A stretch of 25,014 bases of DNA from an uncultured Ideonella sp. (lineage in GTDB: Bacteria > Pseudomonadota > Gammaproteobacteria > Burkholderiales > Burkholderiaceae). The stretch is taken from the NCBI GenBank assembly GCA_946479475.1, contig CAMLGG010000052.1:1-25014 (forward strand). The letters are read 5' to 3'. The first letter of the stretch is position 1. Each line of letters opens with the position of its first letter. The translations under genes were made by a program, and so were the position numbers. Positions 9,688 to 16,392 of this stretch are shown piece by piece. Under the pieces are notes generated by a model. It had not been told where the DNA came from and did not search any database. It saw nothing but the letters and a program-made list of their open reading frames with translations.

Positions 9688-11628
9688 ATGTCCTCCAAGA
9701 CCCTCGCGGACCAACTGGTCGAGCGCATGCACCGCTGGGGCGCCCGCCGGGTCTTCGGTTATCCGGGCGATGGCATCAACGGCGTCATCGGAGCCCTGCA
9801 ACGAGTCGCCGAGAGCGGCGGCGATGGCCCGGAGTACGTCCAGACGAGGCACGAGGAGCTTGCAGCCTTCATGGCGTGCGCGCATGCCAAGTTCACCGGG
9901 GAAGTCGGGGTCTGCCTGGCCACCTCCGGCCCCGGCGCGATCCACCTTCTCAACGGCCTGTACGACGCCAGGCTCGACCACCAGCCGGTCGTGGCCATCG
10001 TCGGCCAGCAGGCGCGCAGCGCGCTCGGCGGCGACTACCAGCAGGAGGTGGACCTGGCCGCGCTCTTGCGCGACGTGGCTTCGGAGTACCTCCAGATGGT
10101 CAACGTGCCATCGCAGCTGCGGCACGTGGTCGACCGTGCCTTCCGCGGTGCCATAGAGCGCCGCACGGTGACCTGCATCATCCTGCCCACCGACGTGCAG
10201 GAACTGCCGGCGATGCCCGAGCCGCCGCGCGAGCACGGCACGTTGCACAGCGGCTGGGGCCGCAGCGCGCGGCCCCTCGTGCCCGGCGAAGCCGAGCTGG
10301 ATGCGGCGGCGGCCTTGCTGAACCGCGGCGAGCGTGTCGCGATCCTCGCCGGCGCAGGCGCGCTGCACGCGACCGACGAGCTGATCCAGGTCGCCGAGGT
10401 CCTCGGCGCAGGCATCGCGAAGGCCTTGCTCGGCAAGGCCGGCGTGCCGGACGAGCTGCCGTTCGTCACGGGCGCCATCGGGCTGCTCGGCACGGAGCCC
10501 AGCTGGGACCTCATGGCCCGCTGCGACACGCTGCTGATGGTCGGCTCCAGCTTTCCCTATGCCGAGTTCCTGCCTCGCGAAGGGCAGGCGCGCGGCGTCC
10601 AGATCGACATCGAGCCGACCCGGCTCGCGTTGCGCTACCCGATGGAGGTCAACCTGGCGGGCGACAGCCGCGAGGTCCTGCGAGCGTTGCTGCCGCGGCT
10701 TCGCCGTCAGCCGGATCGCCGCTGGCGCGAGCGGGTCGAGCGCAACGTCGACCGCTGGTGGCGCGTGCTGCAGGCCCGTGCCGAGGTGCTCGCGGAGCCG
10801 CTGAACCCGCAGAAGGTGTTCTGGGAACTTTCGCCTCGCCTGCCCGACGACTGCATCCTCACCTGCGATTCGGGCACCGCGGCCTTCTGGTTCGCCCGCG
10901 ACCTGAAGCTCAGACGCGGCATGATGGCCTCGCTCTCCGGCGGCCTCGCCTCGATGGGCCCGGCGCTGCCGTATGCGCTGGCGGCCAAGTACGCCTATCC
11001 CGATCGCCCGGTCATCGCGCTGCTCGGCGACGGCGCGATGCAGATGAACGGCATCAACGCGCTGATCTCCATCGCCCATGCCTGGCGGCGCTGGTCCGAC
11101 CCGCGGCTGTTGATCATGGTGCTGCGCAACGACGACCTCAACATGGTGACCTGGGAGCAGCGGGCCACCGAAGGCGACGCGCGTGCCGCGATCTCGCAGT
11201 TCGTGCCTGCCTTCCCGTACGCCGAGTACGCGGAGCTGCTGGGGCTGGTGGGCGTGCGCATCGATGCCCCACAGAGCGTGGGCGCTGCCTGGGACGCGGC
11301 GCTGGCCGCCGACCGCCCGGTGCTGCTCGAGATGGTGACCGACCCCAACGTCCCTCCGGCGCCGCCCCACCTCGCCGGCAAGCAGCTCAAGGCCTATGGC
11401 GCCGCGCTGCTCAAGGGCGACCGTGACGCTGTCCAGACCGTGCTGGCCGCTGCGCGCCAGTGGTGGAGCAGCCTGTTTCCGCCCGATGGCGACGAGGCCA
11501 CGCCGTCGCCTGCGAGCCCCGGCGCTGTCGATACCCAGGCGGAAGCCGAATCCGCTGTCGGCGAGGAAGACCCCGGCGCCGCGCTCGACGCGATGCCTTC
11601 AAACACCCGCGGAGGATCCCCTTCATGA
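9688..11628 (+). CDS. Thiamine-diphosphate-dependent enzyme, pyruvate oxidase/acetolactate synthase type
   Basis: A 646-aa protein with the three-domain ThDP enzyme layout. The N-terminal Pyr domain has the conserved Glu pair in QTRHEE (residues 52-57) and ATSGPGAIHLLNGLYDA. The central domain (~200-340) is of the kind that binds FAD in pyruvate oxidases (ILAGAGALHA). The C-terminal PP domain has the metal/ThDP motif GDGAMQMNG at ~447, ending in RNDDLNMVTWEQ. It probably decarboxylates pyruvate or another 2-oxo acid; the exact reaction cannot be read from the sequence. After the usual end (~575) there is an unusual disordered Pro/Ala/Glu/Asp-rich tail of ~70 residues. An in-frame TGA at 9676 limits the start to ATG 9688, which lacks a clear ribosome binding site. 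The stop overlaps the FMN reductase start (ATGA). Confidence 0.88.
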   Translation: MSSKTLADQLVERMHRWGARRVFGYPGDGINGVIGALQRVAESGGDGPEYVQTRHEELAAFMACAHAKFTGEVGVCLATSGPGAIHLLNGLYDARLDHQPVVAIVGQQARSALGGDYQQEVDLAALLRDVASEYLQMVNVPSQLRHVVDRAFRGAIERRTVTCIILPTDVQELPAMPEPPREHGTLHSGWGRSARPLVPGEAELDAAAALLNRGERVAILAGAGALHATDELIQVAEVLGAGIAKALLGKAGVPDELPFVTGAIGLLGTEPSWDLMARCDTLLMVGSSFPYAEFLPREGQARGVQIDIEPTRLALRYPMEVNLAGDSREVLRALLPRLRRQPDRRWRERVERNVDRWWRVLQARAEVLAEPLNPQKVFWELSPRLPDDCILTCDSGTAAFWFARDLKLRRGMMASLSGGLASMGPALPYALAAKYAYPDRPVIALLGDGAMQMNGINALISIAHAWRRWSDPRLLIMVLRNDDLNMVTWEQRATEGDARAAISQFVPAFPYAEYAELLGLVGVRIDAPQSVGAAWDAALAADRPVLLEMVTDPNVPPAPPHLAGKQLKAYGAALLKGDRDAVQTVLAAARQWWSSLFPPDGDEATPSPASPGAVDTQAEAESAVGEEDPGAALDAMPSNTRGGSPS

Positions 11629-12191
11629 CCACGGCCCGCATTGCCATCCTCGTCGGCAGCATCCGACCCGGCTCCATCAACCTGCAGCTCGCCCGAGCGA
11701 TCGCGCGCCTGGGCCCGCAGGAGTGGACCTGGGAGCACGTCGACATGCACGACCTGCCTTCCTACAACCAGGACCACGACGGCGCCATGCCGCCACAGGC
11801 GGTACGGCTCAAGCAGCGCATCGAGGCGGCCGACGGGCTGCTCTTCGTCACGCCGGAGTACAACCGCTCGATCCCGGGCGTGTTGAAGAACGCCATCGAC
11901 ACCGCCTCCCGCCCCTACGGCAAGAACTCTTTCGCGGGCAAGCCGGCAGGAGTGATCGGGGCCTCCATCGGGGCCATCGGCACGGCCGTCGCGCAGCAGC
12001 ACCTGCGCACGGTGCTCGCGTACCTCGACGTGCCGACGCTCGGGCAGCCCGAGGCCTTCATCCATTTCAAGGAAGGCCTGGTCGATGCCTCGGGCGATAT
12101 CACCGATGACAGCACCCGAGAGTTCATCCGCAAGTGGGTCCAGGCCTTCAGCCGGTTCGTCGAGACACATGTGTCTCGGCGACCGGGCTAG
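11625..12191 (+). CDS. NAD(P)H-dependent FMN reductase family protein
   Basis: A 188-aa flavodoxin-fold reductase. The phosphate-binding loop GSIRPGS is near residue 11 and the hallmark TPEYNRSIPGVLKNAID is near 74-90, followed by a Gly/Ala-rich strand (GVIGASIGAIGTA). This is the ChrR/SsuE/azoreductase-like group, which passes electrons from NAD(P)H to FMN and then to quinones, metals or xenobiotics; the substrate is undetermined. The ATG at 11625 overlaps the upstream stop as ATGA, with GGAGG at 11611-11615. It is therefore translationally coupled to the ThDP enzyme and the two probably act together, for example in flavin or redox supply. Confidence 0.92.
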   Translation: MTTARIAILVGSIRPGSINLQLARAIARLGPQEWTWEHVDMHDLPSYNQDHDGAMPPQAVRLKQRIEAADGLLFVTPEYNRSIPGVLKNAIDTASRPYGKNSFAGKPAGVIGASIGAIGTAVAQQHLRTVLAYLDVPTLGQPEAFIHFKEGLVDASGDITDDSTREFIRKWVQAFSRFVETHVSRRPG

Positions 12192-12394
12192 CCCCGGGCA
12201 AAAGGGCCGCTGCAGGCCGTGCGTGTGCAGGAACGTGAACGGCATGTTTTCCTACAGCGGGACCCTCCGGCGGCGGACCCGCTCCCCCAGGACCGACGCC
12301 TAGAGTGGGCAGCACCGGGAACATCCGGTCCCACCTTCCTTCCTTTCGATCGAGACCTTGCCCCCGCGGGGCTTGTCGCCACAAGGAGTCCGAT

Positions 12395-13144
12395 ATGTCC
12401 ACACCCAAGAAGCTCGTGATCGCCGGCTTGTCCGCCACTGCCGTGGTGGCCTCGATCGGCTACGCCTTTGCCCAGAGCACCGACGACACGGCGCTGGCCA
12501 ACAGCAACTGGAACGGCGCCCAGAACTCGGCCGAGGATGCCAACGCCGCGAATGCCGGCCCGCCGGCCATGCCGTCGGCCGCCGTGTCCGCCTACAACGC
12601 CGAGATCGGTGCGGCCGGCACTTCCGACCAGTCCATGTCGAGCACCACCTCGACGAGCACCGACATGTCGACCTCGTCGTCTGCCTCGTCGTCGTCGGGC
12701 ATGGCCGCGACCGACTCGACCAGCCCCTGGTCGGCCCCGAGCGATGCCGGTTCGAGCACCGCGACCACCACCGATCCTTACGCGGCGCATCCGAACGCCG
12801 CCAACCCGACGGCGGGAACCTCGCCTGACAAGACCGACATCACCCACCCGGCGGTCGAGCCGCAGGCCGCCACGGGCGCGAACCCGAGCATGACGACCAA
12901 CACGGCGCCGATGTCGTCCGGTTCGTCCATGTCGACCAGCCCGGCGCCGGCATCCTCGACCGCGACGACTCAGACCGAGACTCGCGTCGACCTGAACTCG
13001 CCGAACGAGCCGCAGTACAACCTGGCCAGCGATCCGTGGCTGCGTCATCGCAACAATCCGAACTCCAACAGCGACAACAACGCCAGCGCGAACGCCAGCA
13101 CCGGCACCTCCGGCGAACGTGCGCCGCGCGCTGACCGCAACTGA
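12395..13144 (+). CDS. Secreted Ser/Thr/Ala-rich low-complexity protein
   Basis: A 249-aa protein starting at ATG 12395 with AAGGAG 7 nt upstream. It has a clear signal peptide (STPKK, hydrophobic core, cleavage after AFA before QST). The mature protein is almost entirely low complexity. The first half is Ala/Asn, then long Ser/Thr/Met runs, then Asn/Pro/Ala/Thr. Two more ordered-looking patches stand out: DKTDITHPAVEPQAATG (~165-180) and RVDLNSPNEPQYNLASDPWLRHRNNP (broken by no Cys, ~215-240). No Cys is present. I recognise no enzymatic domain. It may be a periplasmic or cell-surface disordered protein, and its strong ribosome binding site and own terminator suggest high expression. The 203-nt upstream gap carries CCTAGAGT at ~12299-12306, a possible -10 element, unproven. 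Confidence 0.75.
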   Translation: MSTPKKLVIAGLSATAVVASIGYAFAQSTDDTALANSNWNGAQNSAEDANAANAGPPAMPSAAVSAYNAEIGAAGTSDQSMSSTTSTSTDMSTSSSASSSSGMAATDSTSPWSAPSDAGSSTATTTDPYAAHPNAANPTAGTSPDKTDITHPAVEPQAATGANPSMTTNTAPMSSGSSMSTSPAPASSTATTQTETRVDLNSPNEPQYNLASDPWLRHRNNPNSNSDNNASANASTGTSGERAPRADRN

Positions 13145-13175
13145 TCCACATCCGCATTGACAGCGTGACCAACGG

Positions 13176-13208
13176 CCCGGCATGCCGAGGGGAGTCGGCA
13201 TCGCCGGG
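13176..13208 (+). terminator. Hairpin terminator after the Ser/Thr-rich gene
   Basis: Stem CCCGGCATGCCGA (13176-13188) pairs with TCGGCATCGCCGGG (13195-13208) with one bulged base and a GGGGAG loop. It starts 31 nt after the stop. The following sequence (CTCGTTTGGTCT) has only a short T run, so termination may be partial. The next gene starts 35 nt later. Confidence 0.55.
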
Positions 13209-13243
13209 CTCGTTTGGTCTGAAGCATCGACGGAGCTGAAGCC

Positions 13244-14059
13244 ATGAACCTCAGTCGCGATGTCACCGATGGCCTGAAGCAGGGGCTGCTGGTCGGGGCC
13301 GCCGTGCTGGTCCTGGTCGTCCCGCAGGTGCGCCATCACGGCACGCTGGTGCCGCAGCTGGTACCTTCGCTGTCGCGCTCCGACATGACGTCGGTGACCG
13401 CGCCTTCGCAGCAGGCGTCGGTGGCGGTGCCCGGTGCCGAAGCCGCTGCCTTCGAGCGACAACTGGACCTCGGCAACGAGCCCGCCTCGCGCGATGTGCG
13501 CCGCGTGGCCCAGTGGGTCGTCGACTCGGCCGACAACGGCAACCGCCACTTCGTCATCCTCGACAAGCGCAACGCCAAGGTCTTCGTCTTCGAACCGGGC
13601 GGCAAGCTGATATCCGCGAGCCCGGTGCTGCTGGGGTATGCCGCCGGGGACGACACGGTCCCGGGTATCGGCGATCGGCCGATCGAGGATGTGCGTCCGT
13701 CCGAGCGGACGACGCCGGCCGGGCGCTTCGTGGCGGAGCCGGGCCGCAATGCGCGCAACGAGGATGTCGTCTGGGTCGACTACGACGCGGCCGTCTCCAT
13801 GCACCGGGTGATCACCACCAATCCGAAGGAGCACCGGCTGGAGCGGCTGGCCACGCCGACCTCGGCCGACAACCGCATCAGCTACGGCTGCATCAACCTG
13901 CCTCCCAGCTTCTTCGAGAAGACGCTGTTCCCGGTCTTCCGGGGCACCCGCGGCATCGTCTACGTGCTGCCCGAGGTCAAGCCTCTGGCCGAGGTCTTCC
14001 CCGGGGTGAAGGCCACGAACCGGGTCGCTGGCGGCATGGCCTCTCCACCCCCCATCTGA
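13244..14059 (+). CDS. L,D-transpeptidase-like (YkuD-type) exported protein, copy 1
   Basis: A 271-aa protein with an N-terminal hydrophobic segment (LLVGAAVLVLVVPQV), either a membrane anchor or an uncleaved signal. A linker follows, then a catalytic region (~90-255). Landmarks: DKRNAKVFVF, RTTPAGRFVAEPG, VWVDYDAAVSMHRVIT with the candidate catalytic His, and SADNRISYGCINLPPSFFEK with the candidate nucleophile Cys. In typical YkuD enzymes the second motif is S/T-H-G-C; here the His is Tyr. The family cross-links or tethers peptidoglycan. The start ATG 13244 has GGAG 8 nt upstream. A clear paralog follows at 14277-14951, sharing DKRNA, RTTPAGRF, EPG, VWVDYDAA and DNRIS-x-GC. Confidence 0.82.
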   Translation: MNLSRDVTDGLKQGLLVGAAVLVLVVPQVRHHGTLVPQLVPSLSRSDMTSVTAPSQQASVAVPGAEAAAFERQLDLGNEPASRDVRRVAQWVVDSADNGNRHFVILDKRNAKVFVFEPGGKLISASPVLLGYAAGDDTVPGIGDRPIEDVRPSERTTPAGRFVAEPGRNARNEDVVWVDYDAAVSMHRVITTNPKEHRLERLATPTSADNRISYGCINLPPSFFEKTLFPVFRGTRGIVYVLPEVKPLAEVFPGVKATNRVAGGMASPPPI

Positions 14060-14276
14060 ACTCTTCAGGAGAATACCCCTCAGGGTTTACGCCGAAGTCC
14101 AGGCAGCACACCTGCGTTGCGCGGGTGTAAAGGAGGCTCGATCCGCCGAAAAGCGGTGCGGATTAGTCCTTCTTGTCGCTATTGCTTACCCACCTTGCCA
14201 TTAGTATGGCGGCCATCGCGAGCCGGGCTCCGTGCCCGGCTTGTCCTTGAGTACCGCTGTAGAGGTTTCCGGCGAA
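14060..14276 (+). other. Structured non-coding leader between the two transpeptidase-like genes
   Basis: The 217 nt between the paralogs hold three hairpins: 14108-14128 (9-bp stem with one G-T pair, TTG loop), a weaker ATCCGC/GCGGAT pair at ~14140-14163, and a perfect 8-bp stem at 14221-14241. A strong Shine-Dalgarno-like AAAGGAGG follows the first hairpin (~14129-14136) with no start codon after it. The stretch 14160-14210 is less GC-rich than its surroundings. A TAGTAT at 14202-14207 could be a -10 element, but no good -35 is present. Confidence 0.35.
14221..14241 (+). promoter_or_regulatory. Perfect 8-bp hairpin upstream of transpeptidase-like copy 2
   Basis: AGCCGGGC (14221-14228) pairs perfectly with GCCCGGCT (14234-14241), with loop TCCGT, ending 35 nt before the chosen start at 14277. 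It is followed by TGTCCTTGAG, so it is only a weak terminator candidate. It could be a leader structure or the end of transcription from the upstream paralog. Confidence 0.35.
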
Positions 14277-14951
14277 ATGGCTTGGATGGGTCGAAAGGGC
14301 GCGCGCGCCGCGTGCCTGGCAGTCTTGTGTCTGATGGGAGCGGGTGTCCAGGCGGGGATGGCAACGTCCCAGCCGGTGCCCGCGGTCGTGAAGGCCGATT
14401 TTGCGGATGCACGGCCGTCGGAAGACGCCCGCCGCGTGGCCGAATGGGCTTTCGAGCACGACGACGCGAAGGGCCGCCCGGTCGCGGTGGTCGACAAGCG
14501 GAACGCCCGGATCTACGTCTTCGGGGCCGATGGCCGCCTGCGAGGCAACACCGCCGTGCTGCTGGGCCTGGCCAAGGGTGACAAGAGCGCGCCGGGCATC
14601 GGCGAGATGGCCGGCGGCTACATCCCTGCCGGCCTGCGCACCACGCCGGCTGGCCGCTTCGACTCCGAGCCCGGCCACAACGCCAAGGGCGAGGCCATCG
14701 TCTGGGTCGACTACGACGCCGCCTTCGCGATCCATCGCCTGCGCCCGGCACCGGCCGCCGAGCGTCGCCCGGCCCGCCTGTTCTCGGACACGCCGGACGA
14801 CAACCGCATCTCCCAGGGCTGCGTGATCGTCCCGGGCAACTTCTTCGACCAGGTCATCACGCCCACGCTCGGTCGCCAGCGAGGCGTCGTCTATGTGCTG
14901 CCGGACGCCGAGCCCGAGTCGGCCAGCCTGCAGGTGGCCGGCAACCCCTGA
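14277..14951 (+). CDS. L,D-transpeptidase-like (YkuD-type) secreted protein, copy 2
   Basis: A 224-aa protein with a good signal peptide from ATG 14277: MAWMGRKGAR, then a hydrophobic core, cleavage after VQA. A GTG at 14232 in the same frame is less likely because it sits in a hairpin loop and would spoil the signal peptide. The catalytic region matches copy 1: DKRNARIYVF, VLLGLAKGDKSAPGIG, RTTPAGRFDSEPG, VWVDYDAAFAIHR with the candidate His, and DNRISQGCVIVPGNFFD with the candidate Cys. The His expected before Gly-Cys is Gln. Copy 1 is membrane-anchored while this one appears exported, so the pair may act at different places in the envelope. Activity is inferred only; the motif changes leave room for a non-enzymatic role. 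Confidence 0.8.
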   Translation: MAWMGRKGARAACLAVLCLMGAGVQAGMATSQPVPAVVKADFADARPSEDARRVAEWAFEHDDAKGRPVAVVDKRNARIYVFGADGRLRGNTAVLLGLAKGDKSAPGIGEMAGGYIPAGLRTTPAGRFDSEPGHNAKGEAIVWVDYDAAFAIHRLRPAPAAERRPARLFSDTPDDNRISQGCVIVPGNFFDQVITPTLGRQRGVVYVLPDAEPESASLQVAGNP

Positions 14952-14980
14952 GTAGGGCGGCAACGCTTGCCGCACAAACT

Positions 14981-15008
14981 CCGAGGCCCGCTGTTCAGCG
15001 GGCCTCGG
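14981..15008 (+). terminator. Bidirectional rho-independent terminator between convergent genes
   Basis: Perfect 13-bp stem CCGAGGCCCGCTG / CAGCGGGCCTCGG with a TT loop, followed by CATTTTC on the + strand. It starts 29 nt after the transpeptidase-like copy 2 stop and ends 32 nt before the 3' end of the minus-strand repeat-protein gene, so it can end both. A second small stem GGCCG-CTT-CGGCC lies at ~15020-15032 on the side of the minus-strand gene. Confidence 0.85.
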
Positions 15009-15040
15009 CATTTTCGGACGGCCGCTTCGGCCATCGAAAC

Positions 15041-16282
15041 TTACTTCTTGGTGCTGCTGCTGGTGGACGAGCCGGTGCCCGCGCCGCCGCTCGTTCCGCT
15101 CGTTCCGGACGTGCCGGACGTGCCGGACGTGCCGCCGGTCGAGCCGCTCAGCGAGGTCGAGCCGGTGGAACCCGTCGAGCCGGAGGAGCCCGCGGCGTAG
15201 CTGCCGCCCGTCGAGCCCGAAGTGCCCGAGGATCCGGATGTGCCGGACGAACCGCCCTTGCGGCCCTCACGCCACTTCCCGAACTCGTCCGAGAACTTCT
15301 GATAGCGGTCCTGGCGCCAGTTGCGGTAGTCGTCGTCCAGGTTGCGCATCTGCTCGCTGCGCCACTGGTGGTAGTCGGGGTCGAACTGCTCGTGCTGGCT
15401 CCACTGGCTTGCGCCGCCCTGGTGGCCGGACTGGCCACCCCACTGGCCCGAAGAGGCGCCGGATTGGCCACCGTACTGGCCACCGTATTGGCCGGACTGG
15501 CCGGTGCCGCCCCATTGGCTCTGCTCGTGCATGCCGCCGCCGTAGCCACCGTAGCCCTGGCTGCCGAAGCCGCCCTGGCCGGAGCCGCCGCCGAACTGCC
15601 CGGAGCTGCCGCCCCACTGGCCCTGGCCGCCGTAGCCGCCTTGCTGGCCGCCGTAGCCGCCGCCCTGGTAGTGCTGGCTGCCCTGGCCATAGCCACCCTG
15701 GCCGCCGTAGCCACCCTGGCCGCCGTAGCCGCCTTGCTGGCCGCCGTAGCCGCTGCCCTGGTAGTGCTGGTCGCCGCCGAAGCCGCCCTGGCCGTAGCTG
15801 CCTTGGCCGTAGCTGCCTTGGCTGCCGTAGCCGCCTTGCTGGCCGCCGTAGCCGCTGCCCTGGTAGTGCTGGCCACCACCGTAGCCACCCTGGCCTTGGC
15901 CATAGCCACCCTGGCCGTACCCTCCCTGGCCCTGGCCATAGCTGCCCTGGCCGTATCCGCCCTGGCCGTATCCGCCCTGGCCGCCACCGTACTGCTGGCC
16001 GCCGTAGCCGCCCTGGCCTTGGTAGTGCTGGCCGCTGCCATAGCCTGCAGACTGCTGGCCGTACCCGCCGCCCGACTGCTGTCCACCGTAGCTGCCGCTG
16101 CTGCCCGACTGGCCGTAGTCCTGGCCACCGCGCGAACTGCCATAGTCGCGGTTCTCGCCGTACTCGCTCCCGCCCATGCCGCGCTGCTGCTGTTGCTGCT
16201 CGCGCCGGCCGAAGCTGCCACCGGAGCGGTCTTCGTCCTCATAGCCACCACCCTGGCGGCCCGAATAATCACGCTGTTGCAT
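15041..16282 (-). CDS. Gly/Tyr/Gln-rich low-complexity repeat protein (prion-like, FUS/EWS-like composition)
   Basis: A 413-aa protein with no signal peptide and no membrane segment. Residues 1-~295 are low complexity: a charged start (QQRDYSGRQ, RREQQQQQRG), then about thirty YG dipeptides in GGYGQGGYG-like repeats, with four QHYQG landmarks dividing it into units of ~30-50 aa. At ~297-342 lies the one ordered-looking block, rich in Trp, Tyr and Arg: DPDYHQWRSEQMRNLDDDY, then RNWRQDRYQKFSDEFGKWR. The tail (~343-413) is Ser/Gly/Thr with TSG triplets. The start at 16282 has AAGGAAG upstream. Blocks like the W/Y/R segment recur in Gly-rich proteobacterial proteins as I remember; I know of no defined function. 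Composition predicts disorder, self-association and possibly condensate formation. It lies 110 nt downstream of the DNA ligase gene on the same strand and may share its transcript. Confidence 0.85.
   Translation of the reverse strand: MQQRDYSGRQGGGYEDEDRSGGSFGRREQQQQQRGMGGSEYGENRDYGSSRGGQDYGQSGSSGSYGGQQSGGGYGQQSAGYGSGQHYQGQGGYGGQQYGGGQGGYGQGGYGQGSYGQGQGGYGQGGYGQGQGGYGGGQHYQGSGYGGQQGGYGSQGSYGQGSYGQGGFGGDQHYQGSGYGGQQGGYGGQGGYGGQGGYGQGSQHYQGGGYGGQQGGYGGQGQWGGSSGQFGGGSGQGGFGSQGYGGYGGGMHEQSQWGGTGQSGQYGGQYGGQSGASSGQWGGQSGHQGGASQWSQHEQFDPDYHQWRSEQMRNLDDDYRNWRQDRYQKFSDEFGKWREGRKGGSSGTSGSSGTSGSTGGSYAAGSSGSTGSTGSTSLSGSTGGTSGTSGTSGTSGTSGGAGTGSSTSSSTKK
15093..15137 (-). repeat. 9-bp tandem repeat encoding TSG triplets
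   Basis: About five 9-nt units on the + strand (GTTCCGCTC, GTTCCGGAC, GTGCCGGAC twice, GTGCCGCCG). On the coding strand they give Thr-Ser-Gly repeats in the tail of the Gly/Tyr-rich protein. Two neighbouring copies are identical, so unit number could vary by slippage. Confidence 0.75.
15540..16070 (-). repeat. Degenerate in-frame repeat array within the Gly/Tyr/Gln-rich gene
   Basis: Tandem units built from CCGTAGCCGCC, CCGCCCTGGCC and related 9-15-nt blocks on the + strand, encoding GGYGGQ, GQGGYG and QHYQG. The QHYQG-encoding block (about CCCTGGTAGTGCTG) occurs near 15662, 15755, 15857 and 16017. The array stays in frame with no stop, so it is protein repeat structure, not an intergenic repeat. 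Confidence 0.8.
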
Positions 16283-16392
16283 CTGGCTTCCTTTCCAATC
16301 GGTTGGTCAGACGGTCCCGGCTCCCGCCGGGTCATCCGTACCGGCCCATTCGGCAAGCGCCATACCCAGGCGGCCGCGGATCGATGTAACGC

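Noticed and set aside
9493..11426. Long open frames on both strands over the ThDP enzyme gene
   Set aside because: Only the frame from 9688 has ThDP motifs; the others are Arg/Ala/His-rich.
12188..13834. 548-aa open frame on the minus strand over the Ser/Thr-rich gene
   Set aside because: The sense ORF has RBS, signal peptide and terminator; the antisense is Gly/Arg repeats caused by Ser/Thr codons.
15540..16070. Repeat array resembling a CRISPR
   Set aside because: Units are short, degenerate and in frame with a coding sequence; there are no unique spacers and no cas genes.
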